Below, piece after piece: positions 51,896 through 64,000 of a DNA stretch of 64,000 bases (its first letter is position 1; every line of letters begins with the position of its first letter). Below the pieces are notes generated by a model, which was given only the letters and a program-made list of their open reading frames with translations, was not told the DNA's origin and did not search any database. The stretch covers positions 999,713-1,063,712 of the forward strand of contig CM041201.1 of NCBI GenBank assembly GCA_023078555.1, read 5' to 3'. The position numbers were made by a program, and so were the translations under genes. Source of the stretch: Ulva prolifera (lineage: Eukaryota > Chlorophyta > Ulvophyceae > Ulvales > Ulvaceae).

Positions 51896-54800
51896 CTAAA
51901 AGTTCTTAACCGAGTCGTGGATGGCCTCGGCAAGGTACTTGCACTTGTGGGGACTCAGGCCTGCCATGGAGATGCGGCCGTCCGCAGTGAGATATATGTG
52001 CCATTTCTTGATCAGGTTCTGCAAGGAACACATGTTGCATCACATGCTTGTGCTCCGCCACCTCACAGTTCATACGGGTGACTCCCTTGATTACTTCCAG
52101 CAGGGTGCTTGCCTGAGGTCACAAGGACTGCTGTCGCAGCATCACGGAGCAGGCGCTGACATGCCCATGGCCGTGAAAAAGTATAGTATGTAATAAAGCA
52201 AAAGTATGCATTCGCAGGCCTGTCCTGCTCTTGTAGGACAGCGCACGGTGGCAGCTCACGTTGACACCTGAGATAGCGGTCAGCCACAAAGGGGCAAGCA
52301 CATTCCCACCTGGACTTGTGCCTTAGACAGGCCTGTGTATGAGAACATGCCAATCTGATCCAAGATGTGGCGCCAGTCGCCAGGCACTCCAGCATTCTTC
52401 AAGCAGGCAAAGAGCTCCTGCACACAACCAGCCCTTCTCATCACCCTTACACTATCCAGTTATAACCACATACGGACAGTTCAAACTGGCAGCTCTACAT
52501 CATAGGGATCTACGGCATAGGGATTGTTGCCGGTGGCCGGCTAGAGCTCATTGACCCGCTTGCCATACAACATGTCAAGATGCCAACAGACATCCTCCAA
52601 CAACAACACCTCTAGCAGACCAGTCCGGCCCAGCAACCCTTCAGACCACTCTGCCAGCTCCATTCATGAGCTTCGCGTGCAACTGGTCCACTGAAGGGCA
52701 GCAGGTCCTGAAAGATGGAGCCCGCCATGATAAGCATGCTCCAGGAAATGCACAGGTCGAGACACGCCCATGTGCACATCACCGGCACCACCAGCGGCGC
52801 ACAGCTCTGGTGCCCTGTTCCACCGACGGAAATCGCAACGCCCCCGCACACACATGCATACACATGCATGCTGCCACCGCGCACGATGTAGCTTGTGTGT
52901 CAAGAGCACAGGAAGGTAGCAACGCAGGCACCCCACGCGCGCGATCGATCAAATCAGCAACTCCGTGCACCGAGTACTTCTCGACACCAGGGTGTCGCCT
53001 TGCAAAATTGCTAGCTGTGCCGCCCAAAAGGATAGATCTCACGGGATGACGACGTGATTGGGCCCAACACGGACCCAACAATGCTCAGCACCGCAAGCGC
53101 AGTAGACGGCAGCGTTGCGTCGCCGTGAAGCAATCGGCAGGATGCATGACAGATATTGCACCTAAAGATTCGGAATAGCTCAATGTGATCGGGCCCGGCG
53201 GCCCAGCATTGCCAGGGGTCACAGAGGGGAGCGCACCGTGCGCATCGCATTAATCCGCCCGGCCATCATCCGCAGCTCCTGGCACCACTCCGCATAGAGC
53301 GCGGGGTCGCCGAGGATCGCGGCCGCGATCGCCGCGCCGTGCCGCGGCGGGCTGCTGTACATCGGCCGGATGACGCCCTTCACCTGGCTCCCGACGCGGC
53401 GTGCCTCATCGACAGAGGAGCACACGACGTGCAGCGCGCCGGCGCGCTCGCCATACAGGCCCATGTTCTTCGCGAAGGACTGTGCGAGGAGCATGGGCGC
53501 GCCGGCGGCGAGGAAGAGGCGGAGCGCGAAGGCGTCGGCGTCGAGGTCGCCGCTCGCAAAACCCTGCAGCCGCAAGCGGGGGGGGGGGGGTGGGGATGAG
53601 GGGGACGACACCACGAGGTTGACGACGTGAGGACCCACGGACACTGGGATGTGATCTGCATCGAGTCATTCAATAGATGTGCGGCATGCATGCCAATCAG
53701 CGACGCGGCCTGCTAGCGTACGATTGTTTGTGTGCATGAGACTGTTCGGATGACGCAGCGATCAGCATTTCTTGGCCATGCTGCAGCATACAGCTTGCGG
53801 AAGGCTACGGGGGCGGCGGGGGTTGGAGGAAGGCAGGGGTGACTGCAAGGCGGAGGTGGATGAGGCGATTGTGACGGGCATGTGGCGCTATGGCCGGGGC
53901 CGCGGTGGACCTGCGGCGCCTCAGGATGCAGGTGCATGCTGACTCAGCGTGGCTGCGAGCACAGGCCATGTGTTGTCGCATGCCGGACACACAGGGCAGG
54001 GGCGGCCGCCGGCTGCCTTGCACAGCCGCTCCAGTCGCCGACCGGCTGTGTGACCACATTCCGAGGCGCTGTGCAAGGCGGCTGGCCGCCGTTGCGTCGT
54101 TGCACGCGCCTGTCCATTGCAGCGGAAATCGTGCCCCGCTGGAGCGGCCCCCTGTGTGTGTTGCACACGAATGGAATGTTCTCAAACTAGATCGCATTGG
54201 AAGGCAGGTGCCTGAACGAGTTTTTTTTTTTTTTTTGAGTTGGACGTGGTGATGAGCGATTGAGCACTCCTGGCCGAGTCATGGTGCGGTCATGATGTGT
54301 TGGTCACCAGGCACACGAGGCATGACTGTGTACACATGCAGGCATGAGTGTTGACTGTGGCACACTCGTCAGTGTGAGCAACAACTGCTGCAGCCGGCCG
54401 TCTCCCGAGCCTGCTACCTCAGGCGACCGCCCGCACCAGTCTGCCGGACACAGAGCTTCAGGGGTTCGCGCTGGCAGGCGCTTCCGGGCCCCGTGGTGGG
54501 CGCCGCCACATGCAAGCTTGCTTCAGCATGAGTCATGGGCCGCATCTGCGTGGCCACGGTGACTGTGCACTTGCGTTGTGGCAGCAACACAGCGCGCGGC
54601 GGCGGACCGACCCGCAGCAGAGAAGCCCACCTGGTACGCCGAGTCGAAGAGACACAGCAGCCTGCGGTCCAGGCACGTCTTCAGGATGCCCTTCCACTGC
54701 TCGTGCGTCGGGTCGACCCCAGTGGGGTTGTGGGCGCAGGCGTGGAGCAGCACGATAGCCCCTGGCTCGGCGGCAGCGAGGTCCTCCAGCATGCCGACAT

Positions 54801-56296
54801 AGTCCAGGCCTCTCGTCGCACTGTCGTAGTACCGGTACGGCCGGATGGTGAGGCCACCGGATGGGAAGATCTTGTTGTGGTTGCCCCAGGTGGGCTGGCA
54901 GACGTAGATGGTCTTGCTGGAGTAGAACTTGGAGAGGAATTCTGAGGCGACTCGGAGGGAGCCGGTGCCGCTGAGAGCCTGTGCGGTGACTATTCTGCCC
55001 TGTGTGATGGCTGGATGGTCGCCAAAGGCGAGCTTCTGTGCCTGCTTGCAGAACTCAGGGAGGCCGGTGATGGGGAGGTACTCCTGCAAAGCTTCTCTGG
55101 CACGGTGTCGTAATTCCCGCTGGCTGAGTTTGTGCAATGGACAGGGAAATTGGCCCGGGATGGAGGATGTGCAGCTGCTGCAGTGTATCTGGTCAACACA
55201 CATGTATGCATGGGAGCTCTTGTGTGAAGTGTCACTCTGCAACACTCGTCCTGCTGGCTTTGGTGCAATGGGTAGAGGGGTAACTGACGTGCTCGCTGCT
55301 GCTGGCCCTATGTCTCGGGCCCTACATCTGCATTGACTGCGCAGAGAGAGGATAAACGTAACTGATGGTGCGATCTCCTGATGAAAAAATAGTATTAATA
55401 ATCACAATAACAGCTGAATTTGCAATGAAATTGGCTAATGATATAATAATGTGAGAATTTGCACTAGGGCAAGATGCCTGGGCTAACATGCTCGCTGTGT
55501 GCCTGGTCCGCAACCTGGAGTGTACAGTGGATGATGGCATGTAGTGAGGAGTTGTGGACTACAAGCAGAGGTGGAAGAAGGCTATCTGTCAGCACACCTT
55601 GTTTTCTGCAGGATTCGTGACCAGCTTGAGCTCGGCCTTTCGGACAGCTTGGAGCACCAGCGGCCGGCCCTCTTCATCACGGTATGCCCCAACTCCGAGG
55701 TTGAGCTTGTTTGGAGAGCTGTCCGATTTGAAAGCTGCGCAACAGTCGGGATCAAATTGGTGCTCGAGGATTGCATACGTTGTGCAGCTCTAAGTGTACG
55801 TGTTTGGCACAGTGGAGCGTGCCAGAGCGCTCTGGCAATGTGTCTCATCTCGCCGTGACGTCACACCTTCATTTAGGCCCAAAATCGGATCTGGAGGAGC
55901 CTGCAGGTGAGGCGAGATGAGTATCGGTCACTACATAGCTGGTCTGATGGCTGACAGCATACGCTAACGCCTCATTCGGGACGGCAAGGCCGGCGGATGA
56001 ACTCGTTGAGCGAAGTCAAGGAGGCTTCAGCGACGAGCAGCTATACACAAGGCGTACAAGTCTAGTCTAGTTGCCATCTAGACTATTGTTGCGTTTCGCG
56101 GTCACGGTTTGATCGCCGTACAAAGCTTTGAAGAACGACGTCTCGGAGTTCTCACCATGCTTACGTGGCCAAATAGGGCGGGTGTTGCAGAACCCGCACT
56201 CGTCAAATTGCGCTCAAGTAGCACCATATTATCAGCTGGGCCTTGTATGTGAGCCGTCAGACGCATGAGCCTCTCAGAGGCGGAAGCGTGCGCCAT
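51896..56296 (-). CDS. aspartate aminotransferase (class I, probably mitochondrial), 7 exons
   Basis: Exons (minus): 56296-56156, 55900-55867, 55734-55598, 55083-54631, 53563-53237, 52417-52310, 52018-51896; total 1323 nt, 440 residues, phases consistent. It converts aspartate + 2-oxoglutarate to oxaloacetate + glutamate using PLP. Landmarks: [58 protein letters not shown], the HACAHNPTG Asn, FDSAYQ-GFASG (Asp and Tyr that bind PLP, split by an intron), [14 protein letters not shown] with the Schiff-base Lys at about residue 287, [23 protein letters not shown] and DGRISMAGL with the substrate-binding Arg. The first exon, [18 protein letters not shown] onward, is a Ser/Arg-rich acid-poor leader ending LFGHVSM, fitting an organelle targeting peptide; the 440-residue length agrees with mitochondrial forms. 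Introns hold a G tract (near 53,579), a T15 run (near 54,221) and a fragment of another repeat family (53,020-53,235). Looks intact. Confidence 0.93.
53020..53235 (-). repeat. fragment of an unknown coding-derived repeat inside an AspAT intron
   Basis: The minus strand reads [20 protein letters not shown] then [19 protein letters not shown] related frame is at 63,120-62,990 (GPHHRVLLRTFRSNMRWTAA, NLLYGDPTLLAMGACVH). The shared pattern GPxHxxLxRxFRxNxxxxxxxLLxGDxTL is too regular for chance, but I do not recognise the family. Confidence 0.5.
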
Positions 56297-56880
56297 TGTT
56301 GTGACAGTGTGCGCCTGGTCGATACTGCCTCTGCGCTGGCTGAAAGGGGGTGCTTGTGTGGGCGTTTGCAAGCTACACGCATTGATCCTGCTTTTGAAGT
56401 GAATTTTCGCAGTGGAGAAATGGTTCAGAGAGACGAGGTGCGGCTTGCTAGGATGACGTGTGCACCCCGAGTCATCGAGGTGGTGCACGAAGACAGCTGG
56501 TTATGGCTATGAACACCGAGACTACCACGTTTCTGACAGGTAGGATTTTAGCACTTTTCCGCAGTGAATGCTGCAATCAACGAGTGGCACGGGATGCATC
56601 AACAGGTCCTCACTTACGGCGGATTCTGTACTGAATACCCGACTAGATCTCAACAAATTTCCCGAACAAAGACAAACTCAAGATGTCCGGAGTACAATCA
56701 GCCACTTGCCCGACTAAAACGGTCTGGTACTCAGGCTACGCCTCCATAACGTCAATTCTCACACGATGAATACATGCCGCTGTGCTTGACTGCACCATAT
56801 CTGGCACCATTACCACGCCCCAAGAAAAAACAACCTGGCCCTCCCTCCCAAATCACAACCCCAAGTGCAGAACTCCGGCC

Positions 56881-59800
56881 TCACTCCAACTGCAAGTGCT
56901 TCAAATGCTGCGACATTCCAGCACCCCCACCATTACCACCCGCAGCGATATTCTGTTGCTCACGGCCAGCCTTGATCTTGGCAATCAGCCTCATCCGGTC
57001 CATGGCAGCAATGCGATTGCATCCAGCGCAGTTCAGCTTGATGAGGACTGGCAGCCGTAACAAAGCCGACACTGCGTCATGTGTAAGTTGGGAAGCGCCA
57101 CAGATGGACAGCTTGAGTGGCTTGGCACCATCTGGCGTCATCGACCTGCAGTCAGTTCCCTCACATCTCAGAAGCAGCCACACAGCAGATGCCGCATGAG
57201 CGATGTGTACTGGTGCTCACAAGATCTATAATTGTGTCAAACACCTGGTGAACATTGTTAGTCTCATTTGTCACGAAATGGTGTTGGTCACAAGTTGGTA
57301 AGCATACGTGACACTATCACATACCGACCTTCGAGTGAACGCACACGCTTCCCTGGGGCAATTGCAGCGCCAATGTGCCAATGTGCATATTCAGCTGTTT
57401 CAGAAAACTAGCTTTCTGGATGATTCTGCAACAGCACAATGATTTCACTCATGACACAGTTACGCACGATGGTACCAGCATGCAGGACTGCATTTGCCAG
57501 AAGCAGAAGCTACAGTGTTCGCATTTTGCCAAACTGTTGAGAATGCATTGCAGCCAAATCAAGCATAGGCTAAACAGCTGGCGCACTACATAGATCACAA
57601 AAGGTGCATCCATCACGTATGATTTTCATGCGGTGTGATGCACGCGGTGTGCATCCTCTACACCCCGACCATGACCGTCACACTGCATCCTCTACCACCA
57701 GTACTTTCTCCCCGTCCATGTTAAGGCTTTGTTTACCTCAAGGGCCAACAAAGAGCATCACACATAAGATACTTCGCCACAAACAAGCACGTTCACTCAA
57801 CTGCAAGATGACTTGAACGAGAAAGCAGGGCTGTTGGAGCTGGCGGGGCATCAACAAATGAGGACGGCACTCCTCATCCGTGACATGCACTCCCCCGAAC
57901 GTGAACCCCACATTGACTGGAACACCCACAACTCAAGCTACAATAGTGGACTGGGCTCAGCATGGCTGCAAGAAACTGTGCAGCCCTGGATCGGTACGGA
58001 CCGTGTGCATTGCGCATGGGCCCTGGATCTGTACCGCCCGTGTGCAATGCAAAATGGTGCAATTTAGCAACTACGGCCGATGGCCTGTTACGAATGGTTG
58101 ACATCGCCACAACAGTAGCCTGAGTTGTGTGAGATCTGTGGTCTGGATGAGGTACGGAGCATCAGCGCACGCGCGCTTCAGGCCGATAGCAGTGACAACA
58201 AATCATTGCGAGCAGCAGACAGATCATGCCACTGCAGTGCAGAGTCTGCTCAGACGGGCTTGACACTTCACCAGTGCATGCAACCTGCTTCCTTTTGCAC
58301 CAAACCGTGAGCAAGAACTCCTCAAGCTGTGCCTGAGGCGCCAAGCGGAGCCCGAGGAGGTCCAGCTCTGCATCTGCTACAAGAGCTACCCCCTCCTCTT
58401 CAGGCGGCCGTGGGTTTGATTCTGCGTGCGCTTTGGGGAATCGAAACGGACGTGCGTTACCACCTCGCCTAGCACCGGAGGAGGCCCTGTGAGTTGCGCA
58501 CGGTCGCCTGAAGAGGGGGGCTTCCAGGTCCCCTTCGGCGTGTGGTCTCATTCATTCGGAGTTTTCAATGTCCTCTTCAGGATACGGCTCAGATTGAGTT
58601 TACATTTACAAGACAAGGAGCGCCTTAAGGGAGTGCAGCTGACACCACGTTCTCGTGCAGCCCAGTGCTTCCCTCCACCTATCAGTGCGGAGACACAGGG
58701 TTGTCGGAGAGCGGGAGGTTGTCAGCAGGGTTATGTTTGGCTGGCTGGCAGGCGGTATATGAAGCGCGGATGGATCCGTGATGTTGCCATCACAAGCAGC
58801 AGTTAGGATTCCAGCATGTGGAGAGACGGTCACGTTTGTTTAGGCGGAAGCGAAAACACCAGCCAGAGCACCTATGGCAGAGGTTACACACCACACAAGC
58901 AACAAAAACTGTGCGCCATCATGCAACGGGTGACGGTGCATCGACCCACGGCCATTCTCGCTCGTGCGTAGCTGCGATGAGACTCGCGCCGACGCGTTCT
59001 CCGTGGAAACACGGCTTATCACTATGCAAACGACGGCCCGAGTGCTGCCGCACCCCCACGTGCCCTCAGGCGGGCCGCAGCATGGTGGTGGCGGCAAGGG
59101 AGCCCCCGCATGCGTAGGGCATGCACAGGGTGGCTAGCTGCGCAGTGGAGGCACGGCAGCGCGGCCTTGGCGAGGGGCATCGCAATCTCAGAGAGCAGTG
59201 AGTCGGTGGGGTTGGGCACCAGGCTCATGGTCTGCCGCGTCGCATGTTCAAGGCGTACATTTCGGGAGTGACTTTGCAGGTGCAACTGCCCATGAATCCG
59301 CTAAAACGCATCGATGCACCGGTGTATATGTAAGCCACAAGCATACATAGCAGCGTAGTATGAGCTACCACTGGAAGCTCGTACCAAGCTTCGAGCGAAT
59401 GCTCAAATCTTTGCACGGCGGGACGGGGCGCACCGGCGGCAGACGGCGTCGACGTAGGCCTTGACGCCGGCGTTGTCGAGGTGCGAGCAGCACGGCCGCG
59501 GCAGCGTCGGGTTCTTCTTGTAGTTCTGGCTGATGAGGCGCAGGTCTCGCACGGGCAGGTCCCCGAGCTGGCTCATCTGGCGCTCGTCGAGGATGAAGGC
59601 GCCGACGGCGACGCTGAGCACGAGGAGGCCCGTCATGCGGCGTAGCGGCACGAGGCACGCATCCATCAGCGCCGGCTGGTCCACCTGGAGGTGCACCTGC
59701 ACGCACAGGCTGTGGAGCTTTGGACGCCACGGTGCAAGTGAGGCAATCAAGCTGTAGGATACATGCACCAACGCCTCTATGTGCCATTCGTCAACAAGAG

Positions 59801-62132
59801 CGAAAGCTATCTATGTGGTCATCAGCAGATACTATCTAAGAATGGACCACTGCGGTGTAAGGGAGGCCTCGTCACCGGCACATCCTCAGCTGTCGTGTTT
59901 GACTGGACCGGCGCTGACTGCGGCGTTCTGCGCAGAGGGCATGCTGCTTGAGGCCTTGTGACACAAACAGTGAGGGCAGTTCGGCTACTAGCGAGGCGCG
60001 TGGCGAGGGATCAGGGAATAGCACAGAACGGCCGAATCCGACTTTGCGGGACATCTGTGGTACATGTCGTGACCCCCCGTCTGGCGATGCCCGGGCAGGC
60101 CAAGCGGTGATGCATCGTGGTTCAACGTGCTGGCTTCAGAAGCGGCTATCGGTGTTCAGGCGAGGTGCATGCTGAGACAGCAGTGGGTGCTGATGCAGTC
60201 AAGGATGTGCGGCTATTGCCGCAGAGGCTGTCGGTGGCTGACTCATGCAGTTACAGCCGCGGAGGTGGTGCCCAGCCTTTCTAGCACGGGACAAGGCAGC
60301 ACGGACAGCTGGCCACAGTGCATGTGAGAGGCGCACGGCGGCAGCCTGTGCATCGCCTCAAGAGGCTGGGTGCAGAGCTTCTGACCGCCCGGCATCTCAG
60401 GGTCCGGGATGCAGGAGGCTTCATTGGACCGACGTCGAGAACAGCAACTCAGCAGGTGCAGGCCGACGGTGTGAGTATAATCATGGAAGCAGGCGGACCG
60501 TGGCGGGCCATGGGTGCCTATGAAAAAACAACGTGTGGGTGTGGCGGAGTCGGTCTCCGAGGCGGGATTTCATGCACCACGCCAGCCTGATTGTGGAGTT
60601 TATTGCTTAGGATGGAGGGGCGGCAGCGCACCTCAGTCAACTTTGAGCAGGTTGCAGAAAATGCAGCGAGGGTCTCCGGCATCGTGGTTCGCTCCTGCAG
60701 CGAGACCGAGGAGCACTCCAGCTCCAAAACAGAGACATTCGGCAGCTTATCCATCACAGGTTCCAGTCGCAAAATTGGATTTGAGATCACCAGGTGTGTG
60801 ACGGAAGCACACACTGGCCATGTCGCCGTATGCAGCCTGCACACACATCACGGAAGTCCAGACGAGACTAGCAAGAGCACACTTCCATGTAGACATGGGT
60901 AGCGATCAACACGCTTACAGATGGGCAAAGTCGTACGGTCTTGAGTTGTTGTCAGGGGCAACCTCTTGCAGGTCTATCATCTGTGATCTCAGCTCGAGCT
61001 TTTGCAGGTGTTGCAGCGCTAACACCTTCCCCAGGAAGTGGCCATAAGTCTCCGTTGTTGATGTATCCCTGACGATGAGGGTTGTTAAATTTTGCGATGC
61101 CATTACAGCAGCTGAAATCCCGGCATCAGTGATGCTATGACAAGAATTGACGCTCAGGAAGGTTAGATCGGTATTGGTCGATACAAGCTGGAGCAACCGG
61201 TCATCCACTGCATCCCCTGTGAACGTTGCACTGGTATAGCCTGCACCGAACTCGACAATGTTGCTCATGACCCCGGAGTGGGCAATCTGGTCGCTGCCTG
61301 GCACCAGAGTGCCGTTCGTGCGAGGCACATCGGCAGGACTTCGTCATGTAACTTCAAACCTAATAAAAGAGAATTGGAGACAATGAAGACCCATAGCAGC
61401 GAAATAAGCAAGACCGCGTGAAGTTGAGCCCCAGCCGAAGAATAGATATTATATCCGGCTGGCGACGTTGCAGTGATCACATCGTGCCGTGAGCATTGTA
61501 ATGCATCACAAACAAATGCCACAGCAGACACCAACCACCATCAAATAAACAGGTGGCAGCGAGGAGCTTGTTGTTGTGCGGGGCGGTGCTCGCGGTGATG
61601 CGGCTCATGCTAGGTTCACCTGTTGGGATCCGCCGGGGCGACGATTGCGCCAGATGGAGAAATCACTGCAGGTCACGCTAAAACAAGAAGTGAATGATTT
61701 CCTACCTCTGAACAAGGCTGCGGCAGCATGAAGTATGCGTGTACGCTCTTGCTTGGGCAAGGTCTTGTACTTCTGTTCCATCGTTGAAGAAGCCGTCCCA
61801 GTGGCTTTGGTCCCGTCATATAAGAGACTAGAGCCTGGAGTCAAGCAGCTGGCTGCATTTCGCCAGCGCTTGCAGACTCCGCACATTGAGAGCAGAGAAA
61901 GTATAGAATTCTGCCTGCCCCCAGATTGCAGTGTATGCAACGCGATCGTCCGTACGACATTTTCAGGCAGATCTGCTATCTGTACTGGCTCGGGCATGCC
62001 GAGCGTGCTATCTTGACCATGATCGACAGCAGTATCTGGTTCAGACATACACGCCAGGCTGACATCCAGATCCGTCTCCAGCCGCTCACACGGTGGCACA
62101 CGATCCATGTCACAAGACTTGTTGCGTTGCAT
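56881..62132 (-). CDS. F-box / leucine-rich-repeat protein, many exons
   Basis: Exon 1 starts at ATG 62,132 and ends at 61,706 (ALFR before GT). It holds an F-box-like segment: IADLPENVVRTIALHTLQSG, then LSMCGVCKRWRNAASC. Downstream minus-strand blocks have RNI/AMN1-type repeats: 61,300-60,915 (LTFLSVNSCHSITDAGISAA, NLTTLIVRDTSTTET, LQHLQKLELRSQMIDL), 60,830-60,590 (VTHLVISNPILRLEPVMDKL, NVSVLELECSSVSLQ, LTEVRCRP), 59,760-59,400 (LRRMTGLLVLSVAVGAFILD, LPVRDLRLISQNYK), 58,400-58,280 (ELDLLGLRLAPQAQLEEFLL) and 57,183-56,881 (KPLKLSICGASQLTHDAVSA, VLIKLNCAGCNRI, HLKHLQLE-stop). Such proteins are substrate receptors of SCF ubiquitin ligases. The splice chain between blocks was not fully resolved, and more than one gene or a decayed copy is possible. 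Confidence 0.62.
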
Positions 62133-63359
62133 AGCTTAGTTTGACACCTAGGATGCCCTGAACCACTGCTATGCCGTTACCTTACGGCCTACGAAAGCCT
62201 AAGAGCGATAGAGCAGAAACACTTGTAATTGTTTTGTCCGCCCACAAAGTCACTGGTGTTCACCAACCGACAATGGATATCAAAGACTGAGTCACCTGCG
62301 GTCGCTTGTCATGCGATGATGGCCGCAGCTCGTCTTTGCGAATTTAGTGGTCAATGCATGAGCGCGCGCCATGGCCAGTCCGCGCGGAAGTCCCTTCGAG
62401 GTCACCGCGACATGGATGTGTGTGCTCTTGCGAAACATAAAGCACATTTGAGAACGGTGTGACATGTCAGCTGCTGCACTGCGCCGGCAGCGTGCTTCGT
62501 TTGTTCGGTATTTCAGCTTGAAATTTTCCTGATGCGATGCCGCACGTGCAGAATTCGAAGGAGTGCTTCACGTCGGCGTGCCTGCGCGCGCCACCACTCC
62601 TCAGAATTCTTTGATACTCCAAGATGAAGCAAACAATATGGTTGCGCATACTGAAGTGAAGCCTGCGGTGCCCAGATTATGTACGCTCGTGGGCCATCAT
62701 GTTGACATCAGCACAGTCATTGGTCCTTGGAGCTGTTCAGGACTATTATGCGCATGATGACCCCGTTTGGTTTGAGCCTTCGCAGCATTAGTTTCAAACC
62801 TGCTAATTCTCATGATATCGGCAAGATCATCGTCCATATCGCGCACGATTTTCGATGCCCGATGAATCAGCAAAGCTCTGTGTCGACGTTAGGAGCCGAA
62901 TCTATGATGTCGACGCGAGCTCACGATGGGCGATGTGCATCTTCACGTTGCTGCACGTTCCAGGCGTTTCACTAGAATACAACACGATCCAAGTCGCCGT
63001 GGTGCACGCATGCGCCCATGGCCAGCAGTGTCGGGTCGCCGTACAGCAAATTCATGGCTGCAGTCCACCGCATGTTCGACCTAAAGGTTCGTAATAATAC
63101 TCTGTGGTGGGGCCCGATGCCCCACATTCCGCCTACACATGCCTGCCAAGTCCGCATCAAGCAGCCTGACGAACGCAGGGGCCCTACACACCACGTGGAA
63201 CTGTGCGCAATGTTCCATTTCTACAAAGATACACCTACCGAAGTATCTATCAAGGATAGAAGGGAGCTGCTTTCGGACACACATTATCCTGCAGAATGGC
63301 GCGCATACGTGTCCTTGCTGGCTGACAGACGTCGTCATCTGAGCACTTCACCACGCGTA
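62133..63359. other. upstream region of the F-box gene and a second copy of the unknown repeat
   Basis: 62,150-62,970 shows no supported gene. 62,990-63,160 (minus) is the relative of the 53,020-53,235 repeat described above. Whether it is part of a real gene could not be decided. Confidence 0.4.
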
Positions 63360-64000
63360 CGTATACACACACGCCGGGTCGGTCCCGTCCGATGACCTCA
63401 CGCCGCTCACGGGCCACCCGGCTTGAGCGGCGCTGCGCACCCGCCCGGGCTGCGTGCTGGGCAGTTAACTGTTAACAATTGCCGCTGCGTGTGCGCTCGC
63501 AGCCTTGTCCGCTTTATTGTGGTGACGGCTCGGGCGTGCCGCGTTTCGCTGGTGTCTTCCCCGTGCGCCTGTGTGTGGCCCGCCGTTGGGGCGCGGCCGG
63601 GTGGTTTGGGCGGGCTTGACTGGCCTCTGGGGGTTGCGGGTGTGGGTTTGCGGGCGGGTGGGGTGGTGTGCGCGGGCTGGGGTTGGGGGGTTGTGCTGGG
63701 GGAGGCGGGGGCCTCCCCGGGCTGGGGGTTTGTTGCGGTCTCGCTGTTTGTTTGCTGGGCGGCCTTGGCTGCTTGTGCTTCCGGGGCTCGTGCGCCTTGC
63801 TGTTGGGCGGGGTTCGGGTGGGGATGGGCATGTTGGCATGGGCGTGTGTGTGGTTGTGTGGCCGTGTCGCTGTGTCCGGCGCGGGTGCTGCCGTTGCGTG
63901 GGTGTTTTGGTGTGCGCTTCGTGTGGCTTGCTGCGTGGTGTGCGTTTCCCCTGCTTCTTGCTTGCGGTGCTACCTGCCTCGCTTGCTTTGTCCTTGTAAC
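63360..64000 (+). pseudogene. RT2 non-LTR retrotransposon 3' end, running to the window edge
   Basis: The last coding residues VPSDDLTPLTGHPA and the stop TGA (63,424-63,426) match the RT2 copy at 48.8 kb (PSDDITPLTGHPA-stop). The GT-rich 3' UTR follows for about 570 bp and ends CTCGCTTGCTTTGTCCTTGT AAC exactly at the window end. This is the fullest RT2 tail in the window and identifies the dispersed GTTACAAGGACAAAGC words elsewhere as the reverse complement of this end. Only about 15 codons are present, so the copy is strongly 5'-truncated. Confidence 0.82.

Overview
This is nuclear DNA of a green alga, most likely a volvocine/chlamydomonadalean one (Chlorophyceae). The evidence is direct but composite: genes are split by short GT-AG introns; two secreted proteins carry very long SPPPP-type hydroxyproline-rich tracts joined to cysteine-rich modules, as in volvocine cell-wall/ECM proteins; there is an M8 (leishmanolysin-like) metalloprotease fragment with a HELLH zinc site, common in these algae; and the repeats are Copia and non-LTR retrotransposons plus a large DNA transposon. 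Nothing looks prokaryotic except a short block near 28.45-28.88 kb. The species cannot be named from the window.

Layout. 1-8.9 kb: end of an EGF/Cys-rich/Pro-rich secreted protein gene (1.5-2.8 kb), a truncated M8 protease head (5.9-7.5 kb), small retroelement scraps, and a near-perfect 65-bp-arm hairpin (8.46-8.60 kb). 8.9-26.5 kb: an apparent giant Tnp2-type (EnSpm/CACTA-like) transposon neighbourhood. It has a divergent pair (a minus-strand coiled-coil protein gene starting at 12,513 and a plus-strand Tnp2-like transposase starting at 12,845), a plus-strand Ulp1-type cysteine protease gene (17.5-20.3 kb) and a convergent minus-strand multi-exon gene of unknown function (25.4-20.9 kb). Two tandem arrays of the same 27-bp palindrome lie at the two sides (20 copies at 10.1-11.3 kb; 8 copies at 25.75-26.4 kb). 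One further copy lies between the transposase and protease genes, inside a ~125-bp segment also found upstream of the convergent gene. This palindrome system is the most interesting feature of the window.

26.5-28.9 kb: a 5' LTR plus gag of a Copia element, then a telomere-like run and a block of foreign-looking composition. 29-43 kb: retroelement graveyard with 5'-truncated copies of two non-LTR families (called RT1 and RT2 here), a ~970-bp inverted-repeat element inserted in one of them, a second Pro-rich/Cys-rich wall protein gene (minus, 36.4-37.8 kb) and a small secreted Cys-rich protein gene (minus, 39.4-39.8 kb). 43.0-47.1 kb: a complete, very young Copia insertion (5-bp target duplication AGTCC) whose pol is nevertheless broken, nested in an RT2 element. 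47-51.7 kb: more RT1/RT2 pieces.

51.9-56.3 kb (minus): an intact seven-exon aspartate aminotransferase gene, the one clear housekeeping gene. 56.9-62.1 kb (minus): an F-box/leucine-rich-repeat gene in many exons. 63.36-64.0 kb: 3' end of another RT2 copy running off the window.

Gene models were made by eye from reading frames and GT/AG sites; exon edges are given where the frame on both sides supports them, otherwise as approximate.
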